The notes below the pieces were generated by a model. It was not told where the DNA came from. It ran no database searches and was given only the letters and a program-made list of their open reading frames with translations. The translations under genes and the position numbers were made by a program. A stretch of DNA of 64,000 bases from positions 1,334,501 to 1,398,500 of the forward strand of contig NZ_CP136921.1 of NCBI RefSeq assembly GCF_033100095.1, given 5' to 3'. This DNA comes from Diaphorobacter limosus. Lineage in GTDB: Bacteria; Pseudomonadota; Gammaproteobacteria; Burkholderiales; Burkholderiaceae_C. Shown here in pieces: positions 27,241 to 36,868 of this stretch (positions within the stretch are counted from its first letter, which is position 1; each line of letters begins with the position of its first letter).

Positions 27241-28338
27241 ATGAAACGACTCCCCCTCGCGGCCGTGCTGGCCGTTTTCACTGGCTGGCTGCTGTGGAGC
27301 GTGTCGACGCGCCAGGCGGCCCTGTTTGCCGTGGGGCTGGGGCTGGGCGCGGTGCTGGCGGGCCAGCGCTTTGGCTTCACCACCGGCTGGCGCATGCTGA
27401 TCGAGCAGCGTGACGCCAGCGGCGTCATGGGCCAGCTGCTGCTGTTGGCGCTGGCCGCGGCCCTGGCCATGCCGCTGCTGGGCCATTACCCCGAGCTCAC
27501 GGCCGCACTCGGCCCGCCCAGCGTCAGCCTGCTGGTGGGCGCGTTTGTCTTCGGCCTGTGCATGCAGATTGCCGACGGCTGCGGCAGCGGCACGCTGTAC
27601 AAGGCCGGGTTGGGCATTCCCATGAACGCTGCCATCCTGCCGCTGTTTGCGCTGGGCAGCTTTCTGGGCTCGCTGCACCTGGGTTTCTGGCTGGATCTGG
27701 GGCGCGTGCAGCCCGTGGGCCTGGTCAACCAGTTCGGCTGGGTGCAGGCGCTGCTCATCACCCTGGCCGCTCTGGCCCTGGCGGCCGTGGCCGTGCGCTG
27801 GTACGTGGGCCGCGCCAGCCAGGCCGCGGGCCAGGCGCCCAAGCCGCTGCTGGTGCGCAAGTGGATGCTGGGCGCGGTGCTGCTGGCGCTGCTGGCCACG
27901 GCAAACCTGCTGATTGCCGGCCAGCCCTGGGGCGTGGTCTACGGCTTTGGCCTGTGGGCGGCAAAACTGGCCCAGGCCACGGATGCGGCGGATCTGGCGG
28001 GCAACTGGTTCTGGAGCCAGGGCGGCAACGCCGCACGCCTGCAGGAGACAGTGCTGATGGACGTGACCAGCATCACCAACATCGGCATCCTGGGCGGCGC
28101 GCTGTGGGTGTCGGCGGGCAAGGCCACCACGGCCAAGCCCTTGAACGGCACGCAATGGGCCGTGGCTCTGGTGGCCGGCCTGGCGCTGGGCTACAGCTCG
28201 CGCCTGGCCTTTGGCTGCAACGTGGGCGCCATGCTCTCGGGCATCTCCACGGGCAGCATCCACGGCTGGATCTGGGTGCCGCTGGCCTTTGCCGGCACCA
28301 TCTTCGGCCTGCGCATCCGCCGCCATTTCGGCTTTTGA
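27241..28338 (+). CDS. YeeE/YedE (TsuA-type) sulfur-compound transporter
   Basis: A 365-residue integral membrane protein with about nine to ten hydrophobic helices. It carries the two conserved cysteine motifs of the family, IADGCGSGTLYKAG and FGCNVGAMLSGIS, which line the path in the thiosulfate importer TsuA. Probable substrate is thiosulfate or a related sulfur species, consistent with the upstream rhodanese. ATG at 27241 has no clear ribosome site, and a TTG at 27232 is in frame; the start is therefore uncertain by three codons. A terminator-like hairpin just upstream suggests separate or attenuated expression. Confidence 0.86.
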   Translation: MKRLPLAAVLAVFTGWLLWSVSTRQAALFAVGLGLGAVLAGQRFGFTTGWRMLIEQRDASGVMGQLLLLALAAALAMPLLGHYPELTAALGPPSVSLLVGAFVFGLCMQIADGCGSGTLYKAGLGIPMNAAILPLFALGSFLGSLHLGFWLDLGRVQPVGLVNQFGWVQALLITLAALALAAVAVRWYVGRASQAAGQAPKPLLVRKWMLGAVLLALLATANLLIAGQPWGVVYGFGLWAAKLAQATDAADLAGNWFWSQGGNAARLQETVLMDVTSITNIGILGGALWVSAGKATTAKPLNGTQWAVALVAGLALGYSSRLAFGCNVGAMLSGISTGSIHGWIWVPLAFAGTIFGLRIRRHFGF

Positions 28339-28355
28339 AGTACCCGCATCACGCC

Positions 28356-28523
28356 ATGACACAGCACACCACCTTGCGCCTGGTCTTCTGGGCCATTCTT
28401 GTCGCCTTCCTGGCCTGGGACTGGGCCGGCTCCAAGCCCGTGGATCTGCGCCTGGAGCCACCGCTGATCGCCGCCGGCTCGGGCCAGGCTGCCAGCGGCG
28501 GGCATTGCTCCATGCCGGATTGA
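28356..28523 (+). CDS. Small single-pass membrane protein
   Basis: A 55-residue open frame starting MTQHTTLRLVFWAILVAFLA, a single hydrophobic helix, with a C-terminus GGHCSMPD that contains one Cys and one His. It follows the YeeE/YedE gene by 17 bp on the same strand and ends before a terminator, so it looks like the third gene of the sulfur operon. I do not recognise a family. The Cys near the C-terminus might take part in sulfur handling, but this is conjecture. Confidence 0.55.
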   Translation: MTQHTTLRLVFWAILVAFLAWDWAGSKPVDLRLEPPLIAAGSGQAASGGHCSMPD

Positions 28524-28545
28524 CGCGCCCCTGCCGCGCCAGCAC

Positions 28546-28569
28546 GAAGGCCTCCGTACGGAGGCCTTC
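28546..28569. terminator. Bidirectional hairpin between sulfur operon and hydrolase gene
   Basis: GAAGGCCTCCGTACGGAGGCCTTC is a perfect palindrome located between convergent genes. The T-run is short, so termination strength is uncertain. Confidence 0.55.
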
Positions 28570-28613
28570 TGCGTTGCCGGCGGGCGTTCAGTGACGCCCG
28601 CCCTGACTCCCGA

Positions 28614-30773
28614 TCAGCGCGGCACGGTGATGGACATGCCGCTGAAGCCTATCTGATCCGCCGCACCCGGCGCCATGGCAAATGGCGGTACGTTGGCTGC
28701 GGTGATGGCCGGCGCCGCCGCCGCCCCCGCCGTACCACCGCGTGGCGTGGTGCGCACCACCTGGCTGGCGGGCAGCGCACTACCGCTCTTCAGATGCGCC
28801 CACATCACATCCATGGCCTGGTTGAAGTAAGGGTGCAGCGGCACGAAGCGCGTGTCAAAGCCGCTAAAGGGCAGGAAGGCATCGAAATGCTGGCCATTGA
28901 CGACCTCGATGTAGCGCAGCTTGCTGGCCGCGCCTTCGATCGTGCGGTTCAGCGCCGTGTAGGCGCGCGCGTTGTGGTTCACCGGCACCAGCGCATCGCT
29001 GCGGCCGGCAACGATGATGGTCGGCTTGCCGCGCAGGTTGGCGCTGTGCAGCACCTCGGCAATGCCGGCACGCACGGCGTCGCTTTGCGCCTTGCTTGGC
29101 TGGCTGCTCGCCGTGAGCGCGGCGCCCGTGGCCAGGTCCTTGCCACTGACCAGCGCGTGCTGGCACAGGGCGTTGTCCAGGCCAAAGTCGGCCACACCCG
29201 TGGAGGGTGACACCGCCCAGGGCCAGGACTTGGCCCCGCCCTTGGAGTCGTTGTAGATCACCGTGGCCGGCGTGCCATTGGCCGTGCCGTTGGCCGTGGC
29301 AAAGCTGCTGGCCAGCGCCGCGGGGGCGGCCGCCACCACGTCGCCCGTGGCATTGGCCGCGGCGAAGCTGGCGCCGCACAGATTGGCATCGACACCAAAG
29401 CGGCCATAGGCCATGGTGTACATGGCCGAGAGGATGGGGCCGTTGCCCAACGCGTAATGGGCGTTGTGCATGCTGTCGTTGTCGCTGCTCCAGCCGTAGG
29501 CGCGCAGCCTGGCCAGGGCGTCGGCGGCACGCTCGGCCGTCGTCGCGCCAGTCACCAGGCCCTTGGCCGCCAGGCCATCGCAGCGCGCCGTGGCGCGGGC
29601 CGTCATGGCGGTCAGGGCGATGTAGTTGTAGATCGAGGTCTCGGCCATCGCCGCATCGGCCGCCAGCGCCGCGCAGGGCTGGTAGATGTTGCCGTAGGTG
29701 GTGTAGTCGGCCAGGGTCTTGCCGTAGCCCGCCACGGCCGCGCCGCCGAACTGGATGCCGTAGCCCGCCGTGGTGGGCATCTCGGTCACCGGCTCGGAGG
29801 CCACCACGCCGTCGATCAGGCCATCGCCGTCCTGCTCGGCCGCGCGCAGCGAGGCCGCGCCACCATTGGAGGCCGAGCCTGCTATCACCAGCGTGTTGCC
29901 CGCAGTGAACGGCACGCGGTTGTCGGGCGTGCCGTAGCGCGCGTTCAACACGTACAGCGCATAGCGGCCCGCGGCCAGCGTGTCCAGGCCCCAGTCCTTC
30001 TCAGGGTTCTGCTGTGAATGCGCGTGCTTGATGGCAATGCGATTGGGCAGAACGGCGTTGTAGGCAGCGCGCGCGGCGTCGCTCAGGTTCGCGGCAAAGA
30101 AGCTCAGCGCCCCGGCCACGGTGCGCGTGGCGCGCGTGCCGTCGATCCTGTTGACGGTGTCGTCACTCAGGTTGTGCAGGCCCACTCCCTTGCCGGCGTC
30201 GGTCAGCGCCACGGCACAGCCTTTCTTCAGGCCCCATTCGCCCGCCGTGCCAATGGCGCCATACACCCCTCGCGAGCCCGACGAGGCGCCCAGCACGATG
30301 CAGGGGTTGCTGGCGCTGAAGCTGTCGGGCACCTGCACCGCGATCACGGTCTGCTTGCGCCCCGTGCCATCGTCGAGCACGGCGACATATTCGCGGCCGG
30401 GGATCAGGCCCTCATTGCTGGTCACCTGGCCGTCGACCGTGACATTGGGGCCGTACAGCAGGCCATAACCGCCCCCGGCCGACGGGTCGAGAATGCCGCG
30501 GTAGTTGGAATACAGAGCATTGCGCCGCAGCTCGGCCGCCGTGGGATTCGCCGGGTCGGCATAGGCCGGCGCGGCGGCGGCGCCCAGGCCCGTCCTGCCC
30601 ATGCCGCCCGTGAGCAGATCCTGCGTGGCCGCCGTGTCGCCCTTGCCCACCGTGGTGGCCGGGTAGGCCGTGGCGCTGATCTCCTTGATGCCCTTGGGCA
30701 GCTCATTGGATGGCCCCGAGCCACCGCAGGCCGCCAGCGTGGCGGCGGACAGGGCCGTCATGACCCAGCGCAT
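28614..30773 (-). CDS. D-(-)-3-hydroxybutyrate oligomer hydrolase
   Basis: A 719-residue esterase that should hydrolyse 3-hydroxybutyrate oligomers released from poly(3-hydroxybutyrate) to monomers. The N-terminus is lipoprotein-like (ALSAATLAACGGSG, with Cys16), so it is probably exported and lipid-anchored. The nucleophile is expected at about Ser302 in VIAGSASNGGAAS, the conserved motif of this hydrolase family. IVLGASSGSRGVYGAIG and VVNGQHFDAFLPF (likely catalytic His) are also present. The length is normal for the family. It stands alone between the sulfur operon and the tct genes and suggests a PHB-using organism. Confidence 0.9.
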   Translation of the reverse strand: MRWVMTALSAATLAACGGSGPSNELPKGIKEISATAYPATTVGKGDTAATQDLLTGGMGRTGLGAAAAPAYADPANPTAAELRRNALYSNYRGILDPSAGGGYGLLYGPNVTVDGQVTSNEGLIPGREYVAVLDDGTGRKQTVIAVQVPDSFSASNPCIVLGASSGSRGVYGAIGTAGEWGLKKGCAVALTDAGKGVGLHNLSDDTVNRIDGTRATRTVAGALSFFAANLSDAARAAYNAVLPNRIAIKHAHSQQNPEKDWGLDTLAAGRYALYVLNARYGTPDNRVPFTAGNTLVIAGSASNGGAASLRAAEQDGDGLIDGVVASEPVTEMPTTAGYGIQFGGAAVAGYGKTLADYTTYGNIYQPCAALAADAAMAETSIYNYIALTAMTARATARCDGLAAKGLVTGATTAERAADALARLRAYGWSSDNDSMHNAHYALGNGPILSAMYTMAYGRFGVDANLCGASFAAANATGDVVAAAPAALASSFATANGTANGTPATVIYNDSKGGAKSWPWAVSPSTGVADFGLDNALCQHALVSGKDLATGAALTASSQPSKAQSDAVRAGIAEVLHSANLRGKPTIIVAGRSDALVPVNHNARAYTALNRTIEGAASKLRYIEVVNGQHFDAFLPFSGFDTRFVPLHPYFNQAMDVMWAHLKSGSALPASQVVRTTPRGGTAGAAAAPAITAANVPPFAMAPGAADQIGFSGMSITVPR

Positions 30774-30919
30774 CGTCGTTCCCTCATTTCCTCACATGTT
30801 GTCTCCTGTGGTTGTGGTGATGCATGCACGAGAAAACGCACGATACCGGGAAACAACCAGCCATCCGGCGCGAGAAAACCCGAGGAGCGGGCCGTCGGGC
30901 CACGGCCCGATGCGCGCGC

Positions 30920-32449
30920 TCAGCTCACATCGTCCACGTTTTGGCGCGCACGCGCCAGGTTGCGCTCGGCCCAGCGGCGCAGCAGGCGCGGCAGGATGAG
31001 CACGGCCAGCACGATGATGACCAGGGTCAGCGACATGGGGCGCTGCAGGAAGATCCACCAGCTGCCCTCGCCGATGGAGACGGCGTTGCGCATCTGCGCC
31101 TCGGCCAGCGGCCCCAGGATCATGCCCACCACCACCGGCGCGGTAGGGAAGTCAAAGCGCCGCATGAGCACGCCCAGCAGGCCGATGGCGTAGAGCAGAA
31201 ACAGGTCGAAGGTGCTCTGGCGCATGCCGTAGGCGCCCACGGTGGCGAAGATCAGGATGCCGGCATACAGCTGCGGGCGCGGGATCTTCAAGAGCTTCAC
31301 CCACAGGCCCACCATGGGCAGGTTCAGCACCAGCAGCATGAGGTTGCCGATGTACAGCGACGCAATCAGCGCCCACACCAGCGCCGCCGACGAGGAAAAC
31401 AGCTGCGGCCCCGGGTTCAGCCCGTAGTTCTGGAAGGCACCCAGCAGCACGGCCGTGGTGTTGCTCGTCGGTATGCCCAGCGTCAGGAGCGGGATCAGCG
31501 CCGCCGTGACCGTGGCGTTGTTCGCCGCCTCGGGGCCGGCCACGCCCTCGATGGCGCCCTGGGTGCCGAACTCCGCCTTGTCAGCACCCCTGGCGAGCTT
31601 CTTCTCGGTGGCGTAGCTCAGAAAGGTCGGGATCTCGGTGCCGCCAGCCGGTATGCAGCCAAACGGTGTGCCAATCACGGTGCCGCGCAGCCAGGCGGGC
31701 CAGGAACGCTTCCAGTCGCGCGCGGTCATGTGCACGCGCGTCAGCTTGTTCTGCGACTCCTCCACCTTGCCCTCGAAGAGCGCGGCGTACAGCACCTCGG
31801 CCACGGCAAACAGGCCCACTGCGACGAGCACGATGTCGATGCCGTCGAGCAGCTCCATCTTGCCGCCGGTGTAGCGCGCCGCGCCCGAGATCTGGTCCAT
31901 GCCCACGCAGCCCAGCGCCAGGCCGATGAACAGCGCCGTCATGCCGCGCAGGCTGCTCTGGCCGAGCACGGCGCTGACCGTGGTGAAGGCCAGCACCATC
32001 AGCATGAAGTATTCCGGCGGGCCGAGTTTGACGGCGAATTCCGCCACCGAGGGCGCGAACAGCGTCACCACCACCGTGGCCACGGTGCCGGCAAAAAACG
32101 AGCCTATGGCCGCCGTCGCCAGCGCCGCGCCGGCGCGGCCGCTCTTGGCCATCTTGTTGCCCTCCATGGCCGTGACCATGCTGGCCGTCTCGCCCGGAGT
32201 GTTCAGCAATATGGAGGTGGTGGAGCCGCCATACATCGCGCCGTAGTAGATGCCGGCGAAGAAAATCATCGATGCCGTCATCTCCACCTTGGCGGTGATG
32301 GGCAGCAGCATGGCCACGGCCACAGCCGGGCCTATGCCCGGCAGCACGCCCACGGCCGTACCCAGGGCGCAGCCCACCAGGGCCCACAGCAGGTTGGCCG
32401 GCGTGATCGCCGTGGCGAAGCCCGCCATCAATGCGTCAAAAATCTCCAT
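30920..32449 (-). CDS. tctA: Tripartite tricarboxylate transporter, large membrane subunit
   Basis: A 509-residue polytopic membrane protein, the transport channel of a TctCBA system that imports tricarboxylates such as citrate. It has the family hallmark near the N-terminus ([19 protein letters not shown]), plus [20 protein letters not shown] and the second half-repeat [14 protein letters not shown]. The start [11 protein letters not shown] at 32449 overlaps the tctB stop (TAATG). A long in-frame extension upstream is a shadow of tctB. It is downstream of tctC and tctB on the minus strand and divergent from the tctDE regulators. Confidence 0.93.
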   Translation of the reverse strand: MEIFDALMAGFATAITPANLLWALVGCALGTAVGVLPGIGPAVAVAMLLPITAKVEMTASMIFFAGIYYGAMYGGSTTSILLNTPGETASMVTAMEGNKMAKSGRAGAALATAAIGSFFAGTVATVVVTLFAPSVAEFAVKLGPPEYFMLMVLAFTTVSAVLGQSSLRGMTALFIGLALGCVGMDQISGAARYTGGKMELLDGIDIVLVAVGLFAVAEVLYAALFEGKVEESQNKLTRVHMTARDWKRSWPAWLRGTVIGTPFGCIPAGGTEIPTFLSYATEKKLARGADKAEFGTQGAIEGVAGPEAANNATVTAALIPLLTLGIPTSNTTAVLLGAFQNYGLNPGPQLFSSSAALVWALIASLYIGNLMLLVLNLPMVGLWVKLLKIPRPQLYAGILIFATVGAYGMRQSTFDLFLLYAIGLLGVLMRRFDFPTAPVVVGMILGPLAEAQMRNAVSIGEGSWWIFLQRPMSLTLVIIVLAVLILPRLLRRWAERNLARARQNVDDVS

Positions 32450-33006
32450 TACAGCCACCCTGTATTGGTAAGCCCCGGCAGGTTGATGGCCAGGAATTGC
32501 GTGAACAGCCAGAACACCGGCGCGGCGATCGCCAGGCCGGTGAACACATCTACCGCCAGCGCGCGTGGCGCAAGCAGGCCCTGCTGCCCATTGGCGCGGC
32601 GCAGGCCCTGCACGGCCAGCGCATAGCACAGCGTGCAGCCCAGGATGAACCCCAGGGTTTCGATGAGCGCGGCATTCAAGAGCAGCCCGGCGGTAACCCA
32701 GGCAAAGGGCGCCAGCGCCGCGCGCGGCTCGCCACCCCCATCGGCGGCCTGGCGGTAGCCGCCGGTGAGCGCCTCGCGCACCAGCAGCACGCCGCACAGG
32801 GCCAGCACCGCGGCGCACAGCCAGGGAAGAAAGTTGGGCCCCACGCCGCCATAGCCGGCATCGCCCGGGATCTGCAACGCGCCCAGGGCCATGCCCGCGG
32901 CCACCAGCACCACGGCCGCGCCGACGGCGGCCTGCCAGCGCGGGGACGGGATGCTGCCCGCCTCGGTGGGCGGGGCGAGAAGGTCAGAAGAAACTGGCTC
33001 AACCAT
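32449..33006 (-). CDS. tctB: Tripartite tricarboxylate transporter, small membrane subunit
   Basis: A 185-residue protein with four hydrophobic segments, the expected size and layout of TctB. It starts MVEPVSSDLLAPP at 33006 and its stop codon overlaps the tctA start by one base. Sequence is poorly conserved in this family, so the call rests on size, membrane layout and position between tctC and tctA. Confidence 0.86.
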   Translation of the reverse strand: MVEPVSSDLLAPPTEAGSIPSPRWQAAVGAAVVLVAAGMALGALQIPGDAGYGGVGPNFLPWLCAAVLALCGVLLVREALTGGYRQAADGGGEPRAALAPFAWVTAGLLLNAALIETLGFILGCTLCYALAVQGLRRANGQQGLLAPRALAVDVFTGLAIAAPVFWLFTQFLAINLPGLTNTGWL

Positions 33007-33037
33007 GGCGGCGGCCTCCGCAAAAATAATGAAAAAA

Positions 33038-33076
33038 CAGCCTCTAGCGCCCTCCCGCAGGGCGCCAAGAGCTATC
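33038..33076 (-). repeat. Dispersed GCGC palindrome (copy D) between tctC and tctB
   Basis: Read on the minus strand: GATAGCTCTTGGCGCCCT-gcggg-AGGGCGCTAGAGGCTG followed by TTTTTT. It is the same element as copy A and works as an intrinsic-terminator structure. Its position, after tctC and before tctBA, would make the binding protein more abundant than the membrane subunits. Confidence 0.7.
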
Positions 33077-33145
33077 AATAAGATAGTAACAACCGGACGA
33101 CAAGGTTCTGCCGGCCGGCGTTGCGCACCCAGGTTCAGGCCATGC

Positions 33146-34108
33146 TCAAACCATGCCGGACTTGACCATGGTGGCGCGCAGGCTGGCGAACTCGCTGTCG
33201 ACAAAGTTGCCGAATTCTTCGCCGGCCAGCCAAGCGGGCGTCCAGCCGTTCTTCTCCAGCGCCTCGGCCCAGGCCTTGGACTTGACGGCCTTGTCCACCA
33301 TGGCAATCAGGGCCTTGCGCTGCTCGGCGTTGATGCCCGGCGCGCCATACACGCCGCGCCAGTTGCCAATTTCCACGTTGATGCCCTGCTCTTTCAGCGT
33401 GGGAACATTGGGCAGATCCTTCAGGCGCTTCGGGGATGTGACGCCAATGGCGCGCATCTTGCCTGCGTTGATGTACTCAGCAAACTCGCTGTAGCCGCTG
33501 CCGCCTATGGTGACGTTGCCGCCCAGGATGGCGGCCGTGGCCTCGCCACCCCCGCGAAAAGCCACGTAGTTGATCTTGGCCGGGTCCACGCCCACCTCGC
33601 GCGCGATCATGGCCGCGGCAATATGCTCGGTGGCGCCGCGCGATCCGCCACCCCATTTCACGCTGCCCGGGTCCTTCTTGAGCTGGGCCACCACCTCGGC
33701 CATGGTCTTGAACGGCGAGTTGGCGGGCAGCACGAAGACGTTGTATTCGCTCGTCAGGCGCGCGATCGGCGTGGCCTGACCCAGGTTCACCGGCGGCTTG
33801 CCGGTGATGATGCCGCCGACCATCACCGCGCCCATGACCATCAAGGCATGCGGATCGCCCTTGCTGCCGTTGATGAACTGCGCCAGGCCGATGGCGCCGG
33901 CCGCCCCGCCCTTGTTCTCATAGGTGACGCTGGAGGCCACGCCCGCGTCCTGCAGCGCCTTGCCCAGGGCGCGGCCGGTGGTGTCCCAGCCGCCGCCGGG
34001 ATTGGCCGGCAACATCATCTTCATGGCCACGGCCGCGCGCGCGGGCAGCGGCAGGCTGCCCACCGCCGCCAGCGCCGCGAGGGATTTCAGAAAGGTGTCA
34101 CGACGCAT
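33146..34108 (-). CDS. tctC: Tripartite tricarboxylate transporter substrate-binding protein (Bug family)
   Basis: A 320-residue periplasmic binding protein with an export signal (LAALAAVGSLPLPARA|AVAMK). Bug-family motifs include PANPGGGWDTTGRALGKAL, ENKGGAAGAIGLAQF and SKAWAEALEKNGWTPAWL. It captures a tricarboxylate or similar carboxylate and delivers it to TctAB. ATG at 34108 is preceded by AAGGAGAC, a strong ribosome site. It is first in the tctCBA transcript and divergent from tctD, 141 bp away, which should contain the regulated promoter. Confidence 0.93.
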   Translation of the reverse strand: MRRDTFLKSLAALAAVGSLPLPARAAVAMKMMLPANPGGGWDTTGRALGKALQDAGVASSVTYENKGGAAGAIGLAQFINGSKGDPHALMVMGAVMVGGIITGKPPVNLGQATPIARLTSEYNVFVLPANSPFKTMAEVVAQLKKDPGSVKWGGGSRGATEHIAAAMIAREVGVDPAKINYVAFRGGGEATAAILGGNVTIGGSGYSEFAEYINAGKMRAIGVTSPKRLKDLPNVPTLKEQGINVEIGNWRGVYGAPGINAEQRKALIAMVDKAVKSKAWAEALEKNGWTPAWLAGEEFGNFVDSEFASLRATMVKSGMV

Positions 34109-34249
34109 GCCTGTCTCCTTGTTTATCGGTTGCAACAATGAACGCAGCCGATGATGCGTGGGCAAGCTGTCAAACGGCTGTCCTCGGCACTAGGGATTAC
34201 GCGTACACCCGCTGCCCTGCAGGCCACGCCAAACGGTTCTAATCGGGCC

Positions 34250-34933
34250 ATGCAACTGCTTTTGGTCGAAGACGACGCCACCATGCAAGCCACGCTGCAG
34301 CGCTCGCTGTCGCGCCGTGGCATGGCCGTGACCGCCCTCGCCGACGGCCGCGCGGCGCTGGCCGAATGGCGCGCCCACCCGCCCGACGCCGTGGTGCTGG
34401 ACTTGACCCTGCCCGGCCTGGATGGCCTGCAGGTGCTTGCCCAGGCCCGCGCCGCCGGCCTGCGCACGCCGGTGCTGCTGCTGACCGCGCGCGGCACCGT
34501 GGGCGACCGCGTGCTGGGCCTGAACGCCGGCGCTGACGACTACCTGCCCAAGCCCTTCGACCTGGACGAGCTGGAGGCGCGCCTGCGCGCCCTGCTGCGC
34601 CGCAGCGCCGACGGCTCCCAGACCCCAACGCCCGCCGAAGGCCCGGTGGTGGGCGCGCTGCGCTATGACAAGGATAGTGGCGTGATTTACCTGCAGGATG
34701 CGCCCATGGACCTCACGCCGCGCGAGCAGGCACTGCTGCGTGCCCTGCTGGCCCAACCGGGGCGGGCCTTGCCGAAGGAACGGCTGTACGAGCTGGTCTT
34801 TCCCGGCCAGAGCGAGGTGCAGTACGAGGCCATCGAGGTCGTGGTCTATCGCCTGCGCAAGAAGCTCACCGGCACCGGGGCCACGCTGATGACGCTGCGC
34901 GGCCTGGGCTATCTGCTGAAAACCGAAACGTGA
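34250..34933 (+). CDS. tctD: OmpR-type response regulator of tricarboxylate transport
   Basis: A 227-residue regulator. The receiver domain has Asp51 in VVLDLTLPGLDG as the phosphorylation site, DD near residue 8 and Lys in YLPKPF. The C-terminal winged helix (residues about 135-225) has TPREQALLRALLAQPG and VVVYRLRKKL. Its position directly divergent from tctCBA and upstream of a matching kinase indicates that it activates the transporter genes, as in the classic TctDE system. It overlaps the kinase gene by four bases (GTGA). Confidence 0.92.
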   Translation: MQLLLVEDDATMQATLQRSLSRRGMAVTALADGRAALAEWRAHPPDAVVLDLTLPGLDGLQVLAQARAAGLRTPVLLLTARGTVGDRVLGLNAGADDYLPKPFDLDELEARLRALLRRSADGSQTPTPAEGPVVGALRYDKDSGVIYLQDAPMDLTPREQALLRALLAQPGRALPKERLYELVFPGQSEVQYEAIEVVVYRLRKKLTGTGATLMTLRGLGYLLKTET

Positions 34934-36366
34934 CCCGGCAAAGATCGCTGCGCCGCCAGCTGCTGCTGGGCATCCTGCTGCCCACGCTGCTGCTTATCGG
35001 CGTGAACACCCACAGCCTTTATCACCAGGCGCTGGCGGCGCTGAACACGGCCTACGACCGCACGCTGCTGGCCTCGGCCAAGAGCATCAGCGAGCAGCTG
35101 GACGTGCGCGGCTACGACGACGCGGCCGAGCTGCGCGCCACCGTGCCCTACTCGGCCCTGGAGGCCTTCGAGGCCGACAACCAAAGCCGCATGTTCTACC
35201 GCGTGTCCACCTTGCAGGGCGGGCTGGTCTCGGGCTTCGCCGAGCTGCCCTTCTGGCAGGGCAGCATTGCCCAGCGCCCTCCCTACGCGGCGCTGGTGGA
35301 CTTCTACAACGCCCGCTTCCGCGACCGACCGGTGCGCGTGGCGGCGCTCTTGCAGCCCGTGGCCGGCCCCCAGGGGCGCACCATGGCCGTGATCCAGGTG
35401 GCCGAGACGCTGGAGCTGCGCCATGCCGCGGCGCTGCAAATCCTGTGGAACACGCTGGTGCGCCAGGCCCTGCTGCTGGCCATGATCGCTGCCATCGTGG
35501 TGCTGGTGGTGCAGCGCGCCACGCTGCCGGTGCGCCGCCTGAGCAGCGAACTGCAGGGCCGCGGCGCGGACGACCTGTCGCCCATTGCCGCCCCCGCGGC
35601 CCCACGCGAGCTGCAGCCGCTGATAGACGCCACGAACGCGGTGATGCAGCGCCTGTCGCGCCTGCTGGCGCATCAGAAGCGCTTTGTGCGTGACGCCTCG
35701 CACCAGCTGCGCACGCCGCTGGCGGTGCTCAAGACCCAGGTGCAGTCGGCCCTGCGCGGCGACCTGCCGCCGACACAGGCGCTGCAGGAAATCGGCGACA
35801 CCGTGGAGCGCGCCACGCAGCTGGCCAACCAGATGCTGGCCCTGGCCAAGGTGGAGCAGCTGCGCCAGCAGGGAGAGCCGCCCGTGACGCGCCTGGACGA
35901 GGTGCTGCGCGAGGTGGCTCTGGATCTGTCGCCGCTGATCGCGCAGGCCAACCTGGACTTCGGTATCAGCACCGACACCGCACCCATCCAGGCCCACGCC
36001 TGGATGCTGCGCGAGCTGTGCCGCAACCTGCTGCACAACGCCATCCGCCATGCGCCGCCCACGACCGAGCTGACAGTCGCGCTGCACACGCAGGGCGCCC
36101 AGGCGCTGCTGACCATTGCCGACGCGGGCCCCGGCGTAGACGATGAACTGGCCGCGCGCCTGTTCGAGCCCTTTTCGGCCGGCGACATGCGCCATAGCTC
36201 GGGCCTGGGCCTGGCCATCTGCCAGGAGATCGTGCAGGCCCTGGGCGGCAACATCGCCCTGGGCAACCGCCGCCAGGGCGGCGCCATCCTGGGGCTGGAT
36301 GCGGTGGTGCGCCTGCCGCTGGCCCAGCCCCGAGAGGCCGCGCCTGTGAAAAAATCACGGCCATGA
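34930..36366 (+). CDS. tctE: Sensor histidine kinase of tricarboxylate transport
   Basis: A 478-residue inner-membrane kinase with a transmembrane helix at residues about 8-25, a periplasmic sensing domain to about 170 (TctE N-domain like), and a second helix [17 protein letters not shown]. Phospho-acceptor His258 is in [13 protein letters not shown], followed by N-, G- and ATP-lid motifs ([30 protein letters not shown]). GTG start overlaps the tctD stop. Presumably it senses external citrate-like acids and phosphorylates TctD. Its stop overlaps the hslR start (ATGA). Confidence 0.92.
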   Translation: MTRQRSLRRQLLLGILLPTLLLIGVNTHSLYHQALAALNTAYDRTLLASAKSISEQLDVRGYDDAAELRATVPYSALEAFEADNQSRMFYRVSTLQGGLVSGFAELPFWQGSIAQRPPYAALVDFYNARFRDRPVRVAALLQPVAGPQGRTMAVIQVAETLELRHAAALQILWNTLVRQALLLAMIAAIVVLVVQRATLPVRRLSSELQGRGADDLSPIAAPAAPRELQPLIDATNAVMQRLSRLLAHQKRFVRDASHQLRTPLAVLKTQVQSALRGDLPPTQALQEIGDTVERATQLANQMLALAKVEQLRQQGEPPVTRLDEVLREVALDLSPLIAQANLDFGISTDTAPIQAHAWMLRELCRNLLHNAIRHAPPTTELTVALHTQGAQALLTIADAGPGVDDELAARLFEPFSAGDMRHSSGLGLAICQEIVQALGGNIALGNRRQGGAILGLDAVVRLPLAQPREAAPVKKSRP

Positions 36367-36788
36367 CGACTCCACCCGATTCCATGCGCCTGGACAAATG
36401 GCTGTGGTGCGCGCGCTTCTACAAGACCCGCAGCCTGGCCGTCGAAGAGATAGGCAAGGGCCGCGTCACCGTCAACGGCCAGGCGGCCAAGGCAGCGCGC
36501 GAGCTGCGCGTGGGCGACAACGTGGCCCTGCGCCAGGGCCCCGTGGCACGCACCGTGATCGTGCGCGCCCTGAGCAGCTTCCGCGGCCCCGCACCCGTAG
36601 CCCAGCAGCTGTACGAAGAAACACCCGAGAGCATCGCCGCGCGCGCCCAGGCCGCCGAGGCCCGGCGCCTGGCGCCCGAACCCGCCACCGCCCTGCGCGA
36701 AGGCCGCCCGACCAAACGCGATCGGCGCGACATGGACGATCTGCGCCACGGCTGGGGCGAACGCTGGAGCGCGTCGCTCGACGATTGA
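36363..36788 (+). CDS. hslR: S4-domain RNA-binding heat-shock protein 15
   Basis: A 141-residue protein with an N-terminal S4 RNA-binding domain (MRLDKWLWCARFYKTRSLA... GRVTVNGQAAKAARELRVGD) and a basic tail (GRPTKRDRRDMDDLRHGW). Family members bind stalled 50S subunits carrying nascent-chain tRNA and help recycle them after heat stress. It starts by ATGA overlap with tctE, so it is co-translated with an unrelated kinase gene, a chance-operon arrangement. Confidence 0.92.
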   Translation: MTTPPDSMRLDKWLWCARFYKTRSLAVEEIGKGRVTVNGQAAKAARELRVGDNVALRQGPVARTVIVRALSSFRGPAPVAQQLYEETPESIAARAQAAEARRLAPEPATALREGRPTKRDRRDMDDLRHGWGERWSASLDD

Positions 36789-36868
36789 TGCGGTGCCGTG
36801 CGCAGAGCATGGCGCGGCCCACCCCCACGGCGCTGCACAATGGGCGGCTTTCCCGCCCGGCCTCACCC

